This document shows positions 47,309 through 55,466 of a DNA stretch of 61,173 nucleotides, in pieces. The notes under the pieces are model-generated. The model did no database searches and was not told the DNA's origin. It saw nothing but the letters and a program-made list of their open reading frames with translations. Each line of letters begins with the position of its first letter. Position 1 is the stretch's first letter. This DNA is from Pseudonocardia terrae (GTDB lineage: Bacteria > Actinomycetota > Actinomycetes > Mycobacteriales > Pseudonocardiaceae). The translations under genes and the position numbers were made by a program. The stretch spans positions 1-61,173 of the forward strand of contig NZ_JAJTTE010000046.1 of assembly GCF_021343995.1 (NCBI RefSeq), given 5' to 3'.

Positions 47309-47440
47309 CCCGACCGACTCGCGCTACCCCGACTCGCGCCCCGGTCGTCGCGACTCGCGGAAACCCACACCCCGACTCGCGGAAGCCCACACCCCGACTC
47401 GCGGGAGCCCACAGCCCGACTCGCGCTACCGGAACCGTCG
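47309..47440. repeat. GACTCGCG repeat array
   Basis: About seven units around CCGACTCGCG(G/C), such as CCCGACTCGCGGAAGCCCACA, with about 20-bp spacing, the same family as 5269-5825. It lies just upstream of the dksA-type gene, as the other array lies upstream of udgX. Confidence 0.65.
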
Positions 47441-47452
47441 AGTCGCAGGGGC

Positions 47453-48436
47453 TCAGACCGCCGCGGGCGCCCCGACGAACCCGGCGAGGCGGCTGGTGAT
47501 GATCTCCTCGGCCTCCCGGACGATGCGGGTGATCAGCTCCTCGCAGGTCGGGATGTCGCGGATGAGCGCCTGCACCATCCCGGCCGACCAGATGCCGTGG
47601 TCGAGGTCGCCGGTCTCGTAGACGACCGCACCGCGCTTGCCCGCCACGAGGTCGCGGACGTCCTCGAACTGCGCGCCGGCCTTGAGCTTCTCGACGACCT
47701 CGCGGGACACGGCGTTGTCGGCCACGCGGGCGGTGTTGCGCAGCTGCCGGAAGATCAGCTGGGTGTCCCGCTCCCCCGCCTCGACCAGGCGGTCCTTCAC
47801 GTTCTGGTGGATGCCCGACTCCACGGTCGCCATGAAGCGGGTGCCCATGTTGATGCCGTCGGCGCCCAGTGCGAGCGCCGCGGCGAGCCCGCGCCCGTCG
47901 CCGAAGCCGCCGGAGGCGATGAACGGGATCTCCAGGGCGTCGGCCGCGGCGGGCAGCAGGATCAGCCCGGGGACGTCGTCCTCACCGGGGTGCCCGGCGC
48001 ACTCGAAGCCGTCGATGGACAGGGCGTCGACGCCCAGGTTCTGCGCCTTGACCCCGTGCCGGACCGAGGTGCACTTGTGGATCACCTTGATGCCGGCGGA
48101 GTGGAAGTGCTCGAGGTGCTCGACGGGGTTCGACCCCGCGGTCTCGACGAAGGGCACGCCCTCGTCGATGATCACCTGCCGGTACTCCGCGTAGGGCGGC
48201 GGCACGATCGCGGGCAGGATCGTGAGGTTGACACCGAAGTTCTTGTCCGTCAGCTCCCGGCACCGCCGGATCTCCGCCCGCAGGTCCTCGGGGGTGGGCT
48301 GGGTGAGGGCCGTGATGAAGCCCAGGCCGCCCGCGTTGGCCACCGCGGCGACGAGCGGCGCCCGCCCGACCCACTGCATGCCGCCCTGCGCGATGGGGTG
48401 CTCGACCCCGAACAGTTCCGTGAAGCGCGTCCGCAT
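47453..48436 (-). CDS. NAD(P)H-dependent flavin oxidoreductase / nitronate monooxygenase-like
   Basis: 327-residue FMN TIM barrel: HPIAQGGMQWVGRAPLVAAV, GGLGFITALTQPTPEDLRAE, KCTSVRHGVKAQNLGVDALS, GFECAGHPGEDDVPGL with the active-site His, and ASGGFGDGRGLAAALALGAD. The family oxidises alkyl nitronates or reduces quinones. GGAGCAAGG precedes ATG 48436. An operator-like GAACGAACGATC (48505-48516) upstream matches the site before ohr. Confidence 0.88.
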   Translation of the reverse strand: MRTRFTELFGVEHPIAQGGMQWVGRAPLVAAVANAGGLGFITALTQPTPEDLRAEIRRCRELTDKNFGVNLTILPAIVPPPYAEYRQVIIDEGVPFVETAGSNPVEHLEHFHSAGIKVIHKCTSVRHGVKAQNLGVDALSIDGFECAGHPGEDDVPGLILLPAAADALEIPFIASGGFGDGRGLAAALALGADGINMGTRFMATVESGIHQNVKDRLVEAGERDTQLIFRQLRNTARVADNAVSREVVEKLKAGAQFEDVRDLVAGKRGAVVYETGDLDHGIWSAGMVQALIRDIPTCEELITRIVREAEEIITSRLAGFVGAPAAV

Positions 48437-48504
48437 CCTTGCTCCGCTCCCCGCCCGCCGGGGGCCGCACCCGCCCGGTGCGCCCGGCCGCGAGAAGCCC
48501 CACT

Positions 48505-48516
48505 GAACGAACGATC
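48505..48516 (-). promoter_or_regulatory. Operator-like site shared with ohr
   Basis: GAACGAACGATC is identical (as reverse complement) to 37547-37558 before ohr and points the same way relative to its gene, 68 bases before the flavin oxidoreductase start. Confidence 0.4.
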
Positions 48517-48575
48517 GACTAGTCCTCGTCCCCGTGATCGTGCCCGTCGCGCGCGCGGCGCGTCAATGAACTCCG

Positions 48576-48631
48576 GCTCACGTCACGGCGCTCAGGTCAC
48601 GGAGCTCAGGTCACGGAGCTCAGGTCACGGC
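48576..48631. repeat. Four 14-bp tandem copies at a gene end
   Basis: Units GCTCACGTCACGGC, GCTCAGGTCACGGA (twice) and GCTCAGGTCACGGC are contiguous. The last contains the stop of the gene at 48620-48931, so its final codons and stop were multiplied. Confidence 0.8.
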
Positions 48632-48931
48632 GGAGGCCGCCCGGACCGGGGACCGCAGGAACATCTCGTCCGGCCACGGCCCCGTCCCGACGACGGCGGC
48701 GAAGTGCCCGTCGATCCACTCCCGCTCGGCGGCCCGGTGCCCCGCGGCGTCGGCCGGCTGTGGCAGGCCCGACCAGCCGCACTCGCACCGGGGGATCACG
48801 GCGACGTACGCGGACCAGCGGTCCCGGACGTCGGTCCAGATGTCGGTGGCCCGGCCGGCGGCGTCGAGCCCGGCGACGTAGCCCTCGTGCTCGTCCGTCG
48901 ACTCGTCGGCCGCCGGCCCGATGTACAGCAT
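48620..48931 (-). CDS. Conserved-looking small protein of unknown function
   Basis: 103 residues, MLYIGPAADESTDEHEGYVA at the start, then IPRCECGWSGLPQPADAAGH with a CxC near residue 50 and PWPDEMFLRSPV at the end. No domain is recognised; the GWSG segment with nearby His suggests a small zinc or substrate-binding fold. ATG 48931 has AGGGTGG six bases upstream. The stop lies in a 14-bp tandem repeat. Confidence 0.55.
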   Translation of the reverse strand: MLYIGPAADESTDEHEGYVAGLDAAGRATDIWTDVRDRWSAYVAVIPRCECGWSGLPQPADAAGHRAAEREWIDGHFAAVVGTGPWPDEMFLRSPVRAASAVT

Positions 48932-49054
48932 GGGCGCCACCCTGACGCCCGGAAGGTTGCCCCGGGAAGGACCCGGGGACTTCCTCACCCGGCGGGTCCG
49001 CGAACGGGCCCCGTGGACCGACGAGCGGCGGCCACCGCGGACACCCCGGACACA

Positions 49055-49096
49055 CCGGAGCCGCCACGACCGCTCGCGAGGTCGTGACGGCTCCGG
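49055..49096 (-). terminator. Terminator of the sulfur operon
   Basis: CCGGAGCCG and CACGACC (49055-49071) pair with GGTCGTG and CGGCTCCGG (49080-49096) around an eight-base loop with one mismatch, 20 bases after the last gene of the operon. Confidence 0.8.
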
Positions 49097-49115
49097 TCCC
49101 CGGTGGGCAGGTCGG

Positions 49116-49358
49116 CTAGTTGACACCGCCGACGAGGCCGTAGGCCGGCGCGATCGCGTCGAAGACCCCGAAGGTGGGGTCGTCGATCGGGACCGGCACG
49201 TGGTCGGTCGCCCACACCGGGTTGCCGGCGACGGCGGGGCCCGGCTCGGTCGGCGGCTCGGCGATGACCGGGGCGGCGTTCGCCGTGCCGGCGAGCGCAC
49301 CGCCGGCGAGCGTGGTCAGGGCGAGCCCGCCGAGCACGCCGGAGGTCACACGGATCAT
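49116..49358 (-). CDS. Small secreted protein of the sulfur operon
   Basis: 80 residues. A signal peptide (VLGGLALTTLAGGALAGTAN, cleavage after NA near residue 28) precedes a Pro-rich mature part (APVIAEPPTEPGPAVAG, VWATDHVPVPIDDPTFGVFD, APAYGLVGGVN). GAAGGG precedes the ATG. No family is recognised. It is the last gene of the operon, 20 bases after the YedE-like gene, and resembles in style the secreted protein at the operon start. Confidence 0.65.
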   Translation of the reverse strand: MIRVTSGVLGGLALTTLAGGALAGTANAAPVIAEPPTEPGPAVAGNPVWATDHVPVPIDDPTFGVFDAIAPAYGLVGGVN

Positions 49359-49378
49359 GGATGGTTCCCTTCTGGTGA

Positions 49379-50680
49379 TCAGCAGATCGAGTCGGCCGGC
49401 TTGGGGTTCGTGTGCCCGAACAGCGGCCGCAGCCGCAGCCCCACCCACGTCCCGGCCAGCGCGACCACACCCCAGATCCAGCCGTGCAGGCTGAACGAGG
49501 CGATCCCGGAGAAGTAGGCGCCGATGTTGCAGCCCCCCGCGAGCCGCGCGCCGTACCCCATGAGGATCCCGCCGAACACCGCGCCGACGGCGATCTTCCA
49601 GGGGATCCGCTTGTGCAGCATGAAGGCGCCGCCGACGGCCGAGGCGACCAGCGCGCCGATCATGATGCCGAGGTCGAGCACCGAGATCCGGTCGGCGAGG
49701 ACCGGCCCGGCGAGTGACTTCGCGTTGGCCGGCTGCTGCCAGAACGCCCAGTTCTGCGGCTCGGCACCGAACCACTGCAGGACCTTGGCGCCCCACAGCC
49801 CGAACGCCGATGTCACGCCCCACGGCTGGCCGGACACGAACAGCACCGCGGCGTTGAGCACGGCCAGGACGATCGCGCCGACCCACAGCGGCCACGAGCC
49901 GCGCAGCACGCGGGCGATCCCACGGGCCGACGGCGGCCGCTCGACCGGCGGCGGGTTGCGGCGCCTGGCCACCCAGTACGTCGCGCCCGTGATCACCGCC
50001 AGGACCAGCAGCGATGCGGCGACGGCCCCGGGGACGCCGCCGAAGACGTCGATCAGCGAGATCGAGGGGCCCTGCGGCACGACGTCGTTCCAGAACGGGA
50101 AGGACAGCGCGGCGAACACCGAGCCGACGATGAACCCGATCAGCGTCAGCACGATCGCGCTCTGCCCGCTACCGACCGCGAAGAGGGTGCCGGAGGCGCA
50201 GGAGCCGCCGATCTGCATGCCGACACCGAACAGGAAGGCCCCCACGACCAGCCCGATCCCGACCGGCGAGACGTAGCCCTTGGGGTCGCCCGAGAGCCCG
50301 ATGCCCGTCGCGAAGATCACGCCGAACAGCACCGTGGCCACGCCGAGCATCACCATGTGCGCCCGGATCGCCGCACCCTGTCCGACGGCCACGAGCTGGC
50401 GCCAGCCGGAGGTGAAGCCGAAGCGGGAGTGGAACAGGGTGAACCCGAGGGCGAGGCCGAGCGCGCCGGTGCCGACCGTGGTGGCCGGGGCGACCCGCGA
50501 GATGCCCCACAGCAGCAGGGCCGCCAGCAGGACCGCCACGGCGGAGGGGATCCACTTGACCGGCGGCGCCGCGCGGTCGGCCGGGCCGAACGCGGCCCGC
50601 TCCTGGGCCGGGACCCCGCGCAGGGCCCGCACCAGCGGGTTCCCCGCCGGCCCACCCACCGGATCGTCGAGCACGGACAT
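49379..50680 (-). CDS. YeeE/YedE-family sulfur transporter
   Basis: 433 residues with about ten helices. Conserved cysteine motifs of the thiosulfate channel family are present: GVGMQIGGSCASGTLFAVGS (about 150) and YGARLAGGCNIGAYFSGIAS near 390, followed by HGWIWGVVAL. Relatives such as TsuA carry thiosulfate through hydrogen bonding to Cys. The ribosome site is AAGGAGAG. Position after an exported methanethiol-oxidase-type gene suggests it imports a sulfur product made outside the membrane. No TusA/SirA-like partner is seen. Confidence 0.85.
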   Translation of the reverse strand: MSVLDDPVGGPAGNPLVRALRGVPAQERAAFGPADRAAPPVKWIPSAVAVLLAALLLWGISRVAPATTVGTGALGLALGFTLFHSRFGFTSGWRQLVAVGQGAAIRAHMVMLGVATVLFGVIFATGIGLSGDPKGYVSPVGIGLVVGAFLFGVGMQIGGSCASGTLFAVGSGQSAIVLTLIGFIVGSVFAALSFPFWNDVVPQGPSISLIDVFGGVPGAVAASLLVLAVITGATYWVARRRNPPPVERPPSARGIARVLRGSWPLWVGAIVLAVLNAAVLFVSGQPWGVTSAFGLWGAKVLQWFGAEPQNWAFWQQPANAKSLAGPVLADRISVLDLGIMIGALVASAVGGAFMLHKRIPWKIAVGAVFGGILMGYGARLAGGCNIGAYFSGIASFSLHGWIWGVVALAGTWVGLRLRPLFGHTNPKPADSIC

Positions 50681-50694
50681 GACTGGTCTCTCCT

Positions 50695-52995
50695 TCACGA
50701 GGGATCGAGGGGGGCACTCACCGGGACGACGGTGCCGTTCGGGAACCAGGCGGCGGGGTTGCCGCCGCCGTGGTGCCCGTCGGTCTCGCCCGGCGGGTTC
50801 ACGGTCATCGGGACGTCGACGGGGGCCGCACCGAACAGGGTGGGGCGGTCGTCGAGCGGGACGCCCGAGTGGGCGGCCCAGCGGGCGTACCCGGAGGTCG
50901 AGGGCGCCTCGCCGGGGAACGCCGCGCCGACCTCACCGGCGTAGCGCTGGGCGAGCTGGTCCTGCGGGTTGAAGGCCAGCGGCACCACGGACGACGACGT
51001 CCGCGTCACGACCCCTGCCGTCAACAACCACGGGGCCAGATACGTTCCGCCCAGATGGGTCGGGGTCTCGAGGGCCCGGGCCGAGGCCTCCTGCAGGGCC
51101 ACCGCGGCGGGCGCCCAGCCGGACACGACGATCAGGGCGCTGTCGGCGTCGGGCCGCTCGACGAGCCGGGCGCCGGCCTCGGTGGCCCGGGTCCGGACGA
51201 GCTCGGCCGCCGCCCGCGAGCGGGGCGAGTCGTCCGCCACCACGCGCACGCTGCGCACCCCGTGGTCCGTGAGCGTGCGCACGGTGGCCCGCAGCGCTCC
51301 GGCGTCGGCCTCGGAGAGGGCGTCGCCGGGACACCCGCCCGCCCCGGCCCCGACCTGCGGGGCCGGCTCGCCCGGCCGCTGCCCGACGAGGTCCCCGAGC
51401 AGGGCGGCCGCGCACTCCGGCCCGTCCGGGCCGGTCAGCGCACCCTCGGCGGGGGTGGCCGCCGCCGACCCGGTGTCCACGGGGACGGTGCTCGTCACGC
51501 CGCCGGCCGTGACCGTCAGCGTGCTCGCCCCCGCGGGCAGGTCGACGACGGCCCAGCCGCCCGCCGCACCGTTTCGCGCCGTGAACGGGACGGCGGGGGC
51601 GGACGTGTCGGACGAGACGCTCGCCCCGGAGGGGAGCGTCGGGCCGTGCTGGTGGCCGCCGGTGGCGAGCGCGACGGGCCGGACGGAGCCGCCGCCGGGA
51701 GCCGGGTAGCCCGTCCCGGAGAGGCGGACCAGGTTCGGGCCCGGCCGCATCGGGGCGACCAGCACCGCGAGTCGCTCGGCCCCGGCGTCGACGGTGCGCA
51801 GCAGCGGTCGTCCCGGCTCGGGACCCGGTCCCGGCAGGGGCAGCGCCGCGAGCAGCGCCGCCGCCGCGAGCCCGGTGACGCCGGCGACCCCGGCGATCCG
51901 GTACAGCTCCCGCTCCCGCAGCCGGCCGGCGGGCCGCAGCGTCGCGAGCCACCCGACCACCACGAGCGCGGGCAGCACGACGGCCGCGAGCCCGGCCAGG
52001 CCGTACCCGCTCCCCGTGAGGTCGTGGGCGGTCTCCGGCCCACTGACCAGGAGCTGCGCGATCCCGGCCGCGACGGCGACGGGTCCCGCGGTGATCGCGA
52101 CCCGGGCGAGCACCCCGGACCGCGGGGCCACGCCCTCGTCGTCCGGGGGCCGGGCCACCGCGGCGAAGGGCTCCGTCGGCGCCTCCGCGGCGGCGCGGCT
52201 GCGCACACCGGTGAAGGGCACACCGGCAGAGGGCACACCGGCAGAGGGCACGCCGGCAGAGAGCACACCCGCGACGGGCACACCGGCGACCCCGGTGACC
52301 CTGCTCGCGGACGGCACGGACCCGGCCGGGACCGCGGGTTCCCCCACCCGCGGCCCCGGCGCGGGCCCGGCCCGCCGGGACACCGCGGCCGCGACCGCCG
52401 TGGCCCCCACGAGCACGCCCGAGGCGACGGCGTAGACCCCGTCGAGCGCGAAGGCGAGGCCGGTGTGCGCCGACCCGAGCTGCGCCGCGAGCAGCACCAG
52501 CAGCAGCGCCCCCGGGGCGGCCGACCAGCGGGTCCCCAGCAGGGCCGCGGCCACCAGGGCGAGCACCACGTGCGCCGCGGTGCCGAGCACCGACACCGAT
52601 CCGGTGAGATGCGTGACCTCGGCCGCGGCGGCCACGACGCCCGCCGCCACCCACGCCGTCACCTGCAGCCCGCGCGAGGCGTATCCGGCGAACAGGCCCC
52701 GCGCCCCGCCCTGCCGCCGAGCACCGACCACGCCGTGGACCAGGGCGATCCCGCCCGCCAGTGCGGTGCCGACCAGCAGGGCCAGGCGCAGCAGCACCAC
52801 GCCCGCCCCCGCCTGCTCCCCCAGTGCCGCTGCCGCACGCGCGGCCGGGGTGGCGGTGGCTGCGAGGGCGGTGCCCCCGCTCGCCACGAGGGCGAGCGGG
52901 AGCACCACCACCGACGCGGCGGCCGCCCGGCCGCGGCGCACCAGGGCGCGCCGCGACCGGGAGACCCGGTGCCGGGTGTTACTTGATGTCGGCAT
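50695..52995 (-). CDS. Large membrane protein with extracytoplasmic domain, unknown function
   Basis: 766 residues. An N-terminal signal-like helix (20-46), then about five helices up to residue 205, a flexible linker (215-290) with SAGVP repeats from a 15-bp DNA repeat, two or three more helices (about 290-400) and a roughly 360-residue outer domain. That domain contains VSGWAPAAVALQEASARALE and GYARWAAHSGV, reminiscent of periplasmic binding folds. I do not recognise the family; the N-terminal part recalls CopD-like copper proteins only loosely. It overlaps the SBP56-type gene by 17 bases, implying a joint role. Confidence 0.6.
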   Translation of the reverse strand: MPTSSNTRHRVSRSRRALVRRGRAAAASVVVLPLALVASGGTALAATATPAARAAAALGEQAGAGVVLLRLALLVGTALAGGIALVHGVVGARRQGGARGLFAGYASRGLQVTAWVAAGVVAAAAEVTHLTGSVSVLGTAAHVVLALVAAALLGTRWSAAPGALLLVLLAAQLGSAHTGLAFALDGVYAVASGVLVGATAVAAAVSRRAGPAPGPRVGEPAVPAGSVPSASRVTGVAGVPVAGVLSAGVPSAGVPSAGVPFTGVRSRAAAEAPTEPFAAVARPPDDEGVAPRSGVLARVAITAGPVAVAAGIAQLLVSGPETAHDLTGSGYGLAGLAAVVLPALVVVGWLATLRPAGRLRERELYRIAGVAGVTGLAAAALLAALPLPGPGPEPGRPLLRTVDAGAERLAVLVAPMRPGPNLVRLSGTGYPAPGGGSVRPVALATGGHQHGPTLPSGASVSSDTSAPAVPFTARNGAAGGWAVVDLPAGASTLTVTAGGVTSTVPVDTGSAAATPAEGALTGPDGPECAAALLGDLVGQRPGEPAPQVGAGAGGCPGDALSEADAGALRATVRTLTDHGVRSVRVVADDSPRSRAAAELVRTRATEAGARLVERPDADSALIVVSGWAPAAVALQEASARALETPTHLGGTYLAPWLLTAGVVTRTSSSVVPLAFNPQDQLAQRYAGEVGAAFPGEAPSTSGYARWAAHSGVPLDDRPTLFGAAPVDVPMTVNPPGETDGHHGGGNPAAWFPNGTVVPVSAPLDPS
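52202..52291. repeat. Six 15-bp tandem repeats within the membrane protein gene
   Basis: Units like GGCACACCGGCAGAG occur six times in frame (52202-52291) and encode repeats of SAGVP in the linker between the two membrane parts. Confidence 0.75.
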
Positions 52996-54832
52996 CGTTC
53001 GTCACGAACAGCATCGAGTGGGGCTTCGCGTTGCCGAAGGCGCCGTGCGGCCAGCGCTCCCGGTTGAACGAGATGCAGGTGTCCCCCGTGTTCTCGTCCT
53101 TGAAGTCCTCGTCGAGCTTCAGCTGCCCGTCCTTCTCGATGTCCACGATGCAGACGCGGTGGTCGCCGTCGGTGCCGGTGCGGGCCACGAAGTAGTTCGC
53201 GGTCGCCAGGCGCTTCGGCTGGTCGGTCTGGTGGTAGAAGCCGTCGTCACCCAGCGTCAGGGTGTCCAGGGCGCCCCAGTGCGGGCCGCCGGCGGCCACA
53301 CCCGGGTTGATCGCCTGGTGCCCCTTGAGCGTCGGGCAGTCGGACTCCGCGCCACCCCCGGCGATCTCGTCGGCGGTGTCGATCGAGCAGGTGGCCTTGT
53401 CGCCCGCCTCGACCAGCTTCGAGATGTCGAGCGCGATCACGCCGCCGGAGGTGCCGGGGTCGTCCTCGCCCAGCGCGCCGGGCTTGCGGCCGATGATGGC
53501 GTGGTACAGCGTCGTGTCGTCCGGGCTGGTCTGCAGCCACCCGCCGTTGGAGCTCGGACCGCCGTTGTCACCGGCGGCCGGGTCGAGCTCCTTCACCGCG
53601 TTGGACAGGTCGTAGATCTCCCGCCATTGCGGCTCCGGCACCGTGATGTCCGGCGTGTAGAACAGCGCACCACCCTGCATGGTCTGGGCGAAGGCGCCCT
53701 TGTGACCCGGCAGGTTGGTCACCGTCGTCTCCATCGCCGCACGGTTCTCGTTGTGCAGCGGGTCCTGGCCGTTGGACCGCGGGCCGGTCGGCAGGTAGGA
53801 CACCGACTTCACCTTGGGGTGGTTCAGGTCGGAGATGTCCCAGGTCCGGACCGTGGGTCGACGCAGGTACGGCGACGGCGCCTTGACCGGGTCGAGGATG
53901 ATCGTCCGCGGCTCGGCGTAGTCACTCGTGACCATGGTGTTCAGGTCCTCGCGGACCTGGATGCCGTGCGGGTTGGCGCAGCTGGGCTGGCCGAGCGCCG
54001 GCATGTTGAGGCACTGCGTCGGGTCCTCCGGCGTGCTGGTCGCGGCCGGGGCCTCGACCAGCTTCTGCCCGTCCGGACCGAACCGGACGACCTCGCCCGG
54101 CGTGCCCGCGAACCCGTTGCCGGTGCGGACCTCGCCGTTGGAGTAGGTGCAGGGACCCGGGACGACGGGGCCGCCCATGTAGGTCCCGTAGGCCGTTCCG
54201 TCCTTCAGAACCCAGTACGCGTCCGGCACCGACCCGCAGAGGGTTTGGCTGGGGAGGCTGATGCCGGACAGCTTGAGCTCCGGCAGCGCGGACACGTCGA
54301 AGACGTAGGTGGCCGCCGAGAAGAGGCCACCGGCGTAGATCTTGTCGCCCTTGCGCCACGAGTACTGCATGTGGTGCGGCTCGTTCTCGACCAGCGGGCC
54401 GACGGTCGCGGTGTTGACGACCTTGCCGTAGCTGGGCGAGCCCTTCGTGACGTCGACGACCGCCATGAAGTCCGGGCCCGGCAGGGCGTTGCGGACCTTG
54501 TCGGTCGGGTTGGTCAACGAGCCCGGCAGGTTCTTGACGTCCGGGACCGCGGTGTCGGCGACGTTCTCGTCACCGGCCCACACGACCATGTACTCCGGTC
54601 GCGTCGACGCCTCGTGCGAACCCTCGGCGGCGTCGGTGTCGATGTTGTTCTCGACCCAGTAGTCCTTGCCGTCGGCCCCCTTGAGGGAGGACTTGACGGT
54701 CTGGACGTCGGCGTACGCGTCGCCGCCGGGGAGGGTGGTCACCCCGGCGACGACACCGAGGGCCAGCAGCCCCAGAAGGATCTTCTTCTGCGTGGATGGT
54801 CGGCTTCGCAAGCTTTGCCTCCGTGCGCGCAT
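52979..54832 (-). CDS. Exported SBP56/methanethiol oxidase-type protein
   Basis: About 617 residues. A signal peptide (KKILLGLLALGVVAGVTTLP, cleavage near residue 41) precedes a beta-propeller of the selenium-binding/methanethiol oxidase family: VENEPHHMQYSW (about 149-160), QPSCANPHGIQVREDLNTMV (about 283-300), TWDISDLNHPKVKSV and GPHWGALDTLTL. Relatives are near 450 residues, so about 120 extra residues are present, partly in loops. Bacterial enzymes oxidise methanethiol to formaldehyde, sulfide and peroxide, using copper. ATG 54832 is seven bases after the previous stop; TTG 54811 has a better GGAGG and is the alternative. Confidence 0.8.
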   Translation of the reverse strand: MRARRQSLRSRPSTQKKILLGLLALGVVAGVTTLPGGDAYADVQTVKSSLKGADGKDYWVENNIDTDAAEGSHEASTRPEYMVVWAGDENVADTAVPDVKNLPGSLTNPTDKVRNALPGPDFMAVVDVTKGSPSYGKVVNTATVGPLVENEPHHMQYSWRKGDKIYAGGLFSAATYVFDVSALPELKLSGISLPSQTLCGSVPDAYWVLKDGTAYGTYMGGPVVPGPCTYSNGEVRTGNGFAGTPGEVVRFGPDGQKLVEAPAATSTPEDPTQCLNMPALGQPSCANPHGIQVREDLNTMVTSDYAEPRTIILDPVKAPSPYLRRPTVRTWDISDLNHPKVKSVSYLPTGPRSNGQDPLHNENRAAMETTVTNLPGHKGAFAQTMQGGALFYTPDITVPEPQWREIYDLSNAVKELDPAAGDNGGPSSNGGWLQTSPDDTTLYHAIIGRKPGALGEDDPGTSGGVIALDISKLVEAGDKATCSIDTADEIAGGGAESDCPTLKGHQAINPGVAAGGPHWGALDTLTLGDDGFYHQTDQPKRLATANYFVARTGTDGDHRVCIVDIEKDGQLKLDEDFKDENTGDTCISFNRERWPHGAFGNAKPHSMLFVTNDADIK

Positions 54833-54839
54833 CCCGGCC

Positions 54840-55169
54840 TCAGCTCGGCAGCAGTCGGCCGGGCGCACCCGCCGCCGACTGGGTCAGCCCGGCGATCGGG
54901 ACGCCGGCGGGAGCGAAGTCGCGGGCCTGGTTCAGCAGGTCGCCCTGCTCGAACGCCGTGTACGACGGCTCCACGTACGGGGCGGTCGGAGCCGGGGCGG
55001 GCTCCTCGTCGTAGTGGGCGGTGAGCAGCGGCGCCAGGTCCGGCACCAGGTCCGGGGTCACGGCCTGGGCCGGGCCGCTGAGTCCGACGACGGCGGCGCC
55101 CGCCAGGGTCGCGGACCCGGCGAGCCGGGTCAGGGCCGACCGGGGTGGTCGGTATCGGTGTCGGGGCAC
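54840..55169 (-). CDS. Small secreted protein, first gene of the sulfur operon
   Basis: 109 residues from GTG 55169 (GGAG upstream). A signal peptide with SATLAGAAVVGLSGPAQA ends near residue 37. The mature part is Pro/Ala/acidic-rich: VTPDLVPDLAPLLTAHYDEE, PAPAPTAPYVEPSYTAFEQG and AGLTQSAAGAPGRLLPS. No family is recognised. It sits seven bases before the SBP56-type gene and about 210 bases after a Cys leader peptide. Confidence 0.65.
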   Translation of the reverse strand: MPRHRYRPPRSALTRLAGSATLAGAAVVGLSGPAQAVTPDLVPDLAPLLTAHYDEEPAPAPTAPYVEPSYTAFEQGDLLNQARDFAPAGVPIAGLTQSAAGAPGRLLPS

Positions 55170-55228
55170 GGGGTGTCTCCACTTCTTCTCATCTGGGGAG
55201 CGAACGGCGGCGGACCGGCACCCGGGGA

Positions 55229-55253
55229 TCCGTCCGGGTCCGATATGGACGGA
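55229..55253 (-). promoter_or_regulatory. Hairpin in the operon leader
   Basis: TCCGTCC (55229-55235) pairs with GGACGGA (55247-55253) in the 5' untranslated leader of the operon, between the leader peptide and the first structural gene. It could take part in alternative folding. Confidence 0.35.
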
Positions 55254-55359
55254 CGTGCGACGGTGGGGCGGGCGGCGGTGGGCACGCACGAGGCACACCG
55301 GGAGTCACGAACTCGGCCGGACGGACGGTGCGCCCGAGGGAGGGCGAGAGGCGAGGGGC

Positions 55360-55379
55360 GGCCCGGAGGGGCCCGGGCC
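55360..55379 (-). terminator. Attenuator-like hairpin directly after leader peptide
   Basis: GGCCCGG (55360-55366) and CCGGGCC (55373-55379) form a 7-bp GC stem that starts right next to the leader peptide stop (55380-55382). A ribosome held on the leader would cover it. Confidence 0.5.
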
Positions 55380-55466
55380 TCAGCCCACCGTCGCGCTACA
55401 CAGCGCGCTCGCCACGCGACGCAGGTCGACGTGACGTCGACAGGCGAAGCAGTCGGTGAGGCGCAT
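55380..55466 (-). CDS. Cys-containing leader peptide of the sulfur operon
   Basis: 28 residues from ATG 55466: MRLTDCFACRRHVDLRRVAS followed by ALCSATVG. The pattern MRL, RRHVDLRRVASALC is that of short actinobacterial leader peptides found before sulfur and cysteine genes, thought to sense cysteine supply by ribosome stalling. Cysteines are at 6, 9 and 23. It lies about 210 bases before the first structural gene on the same strand and ends at a GC hairpin. No strong ribosome site is visible. Confidence 0.75.
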   Translation of the reverse strand: MRLTDCFACRRHVDLRRVASALCSATVG

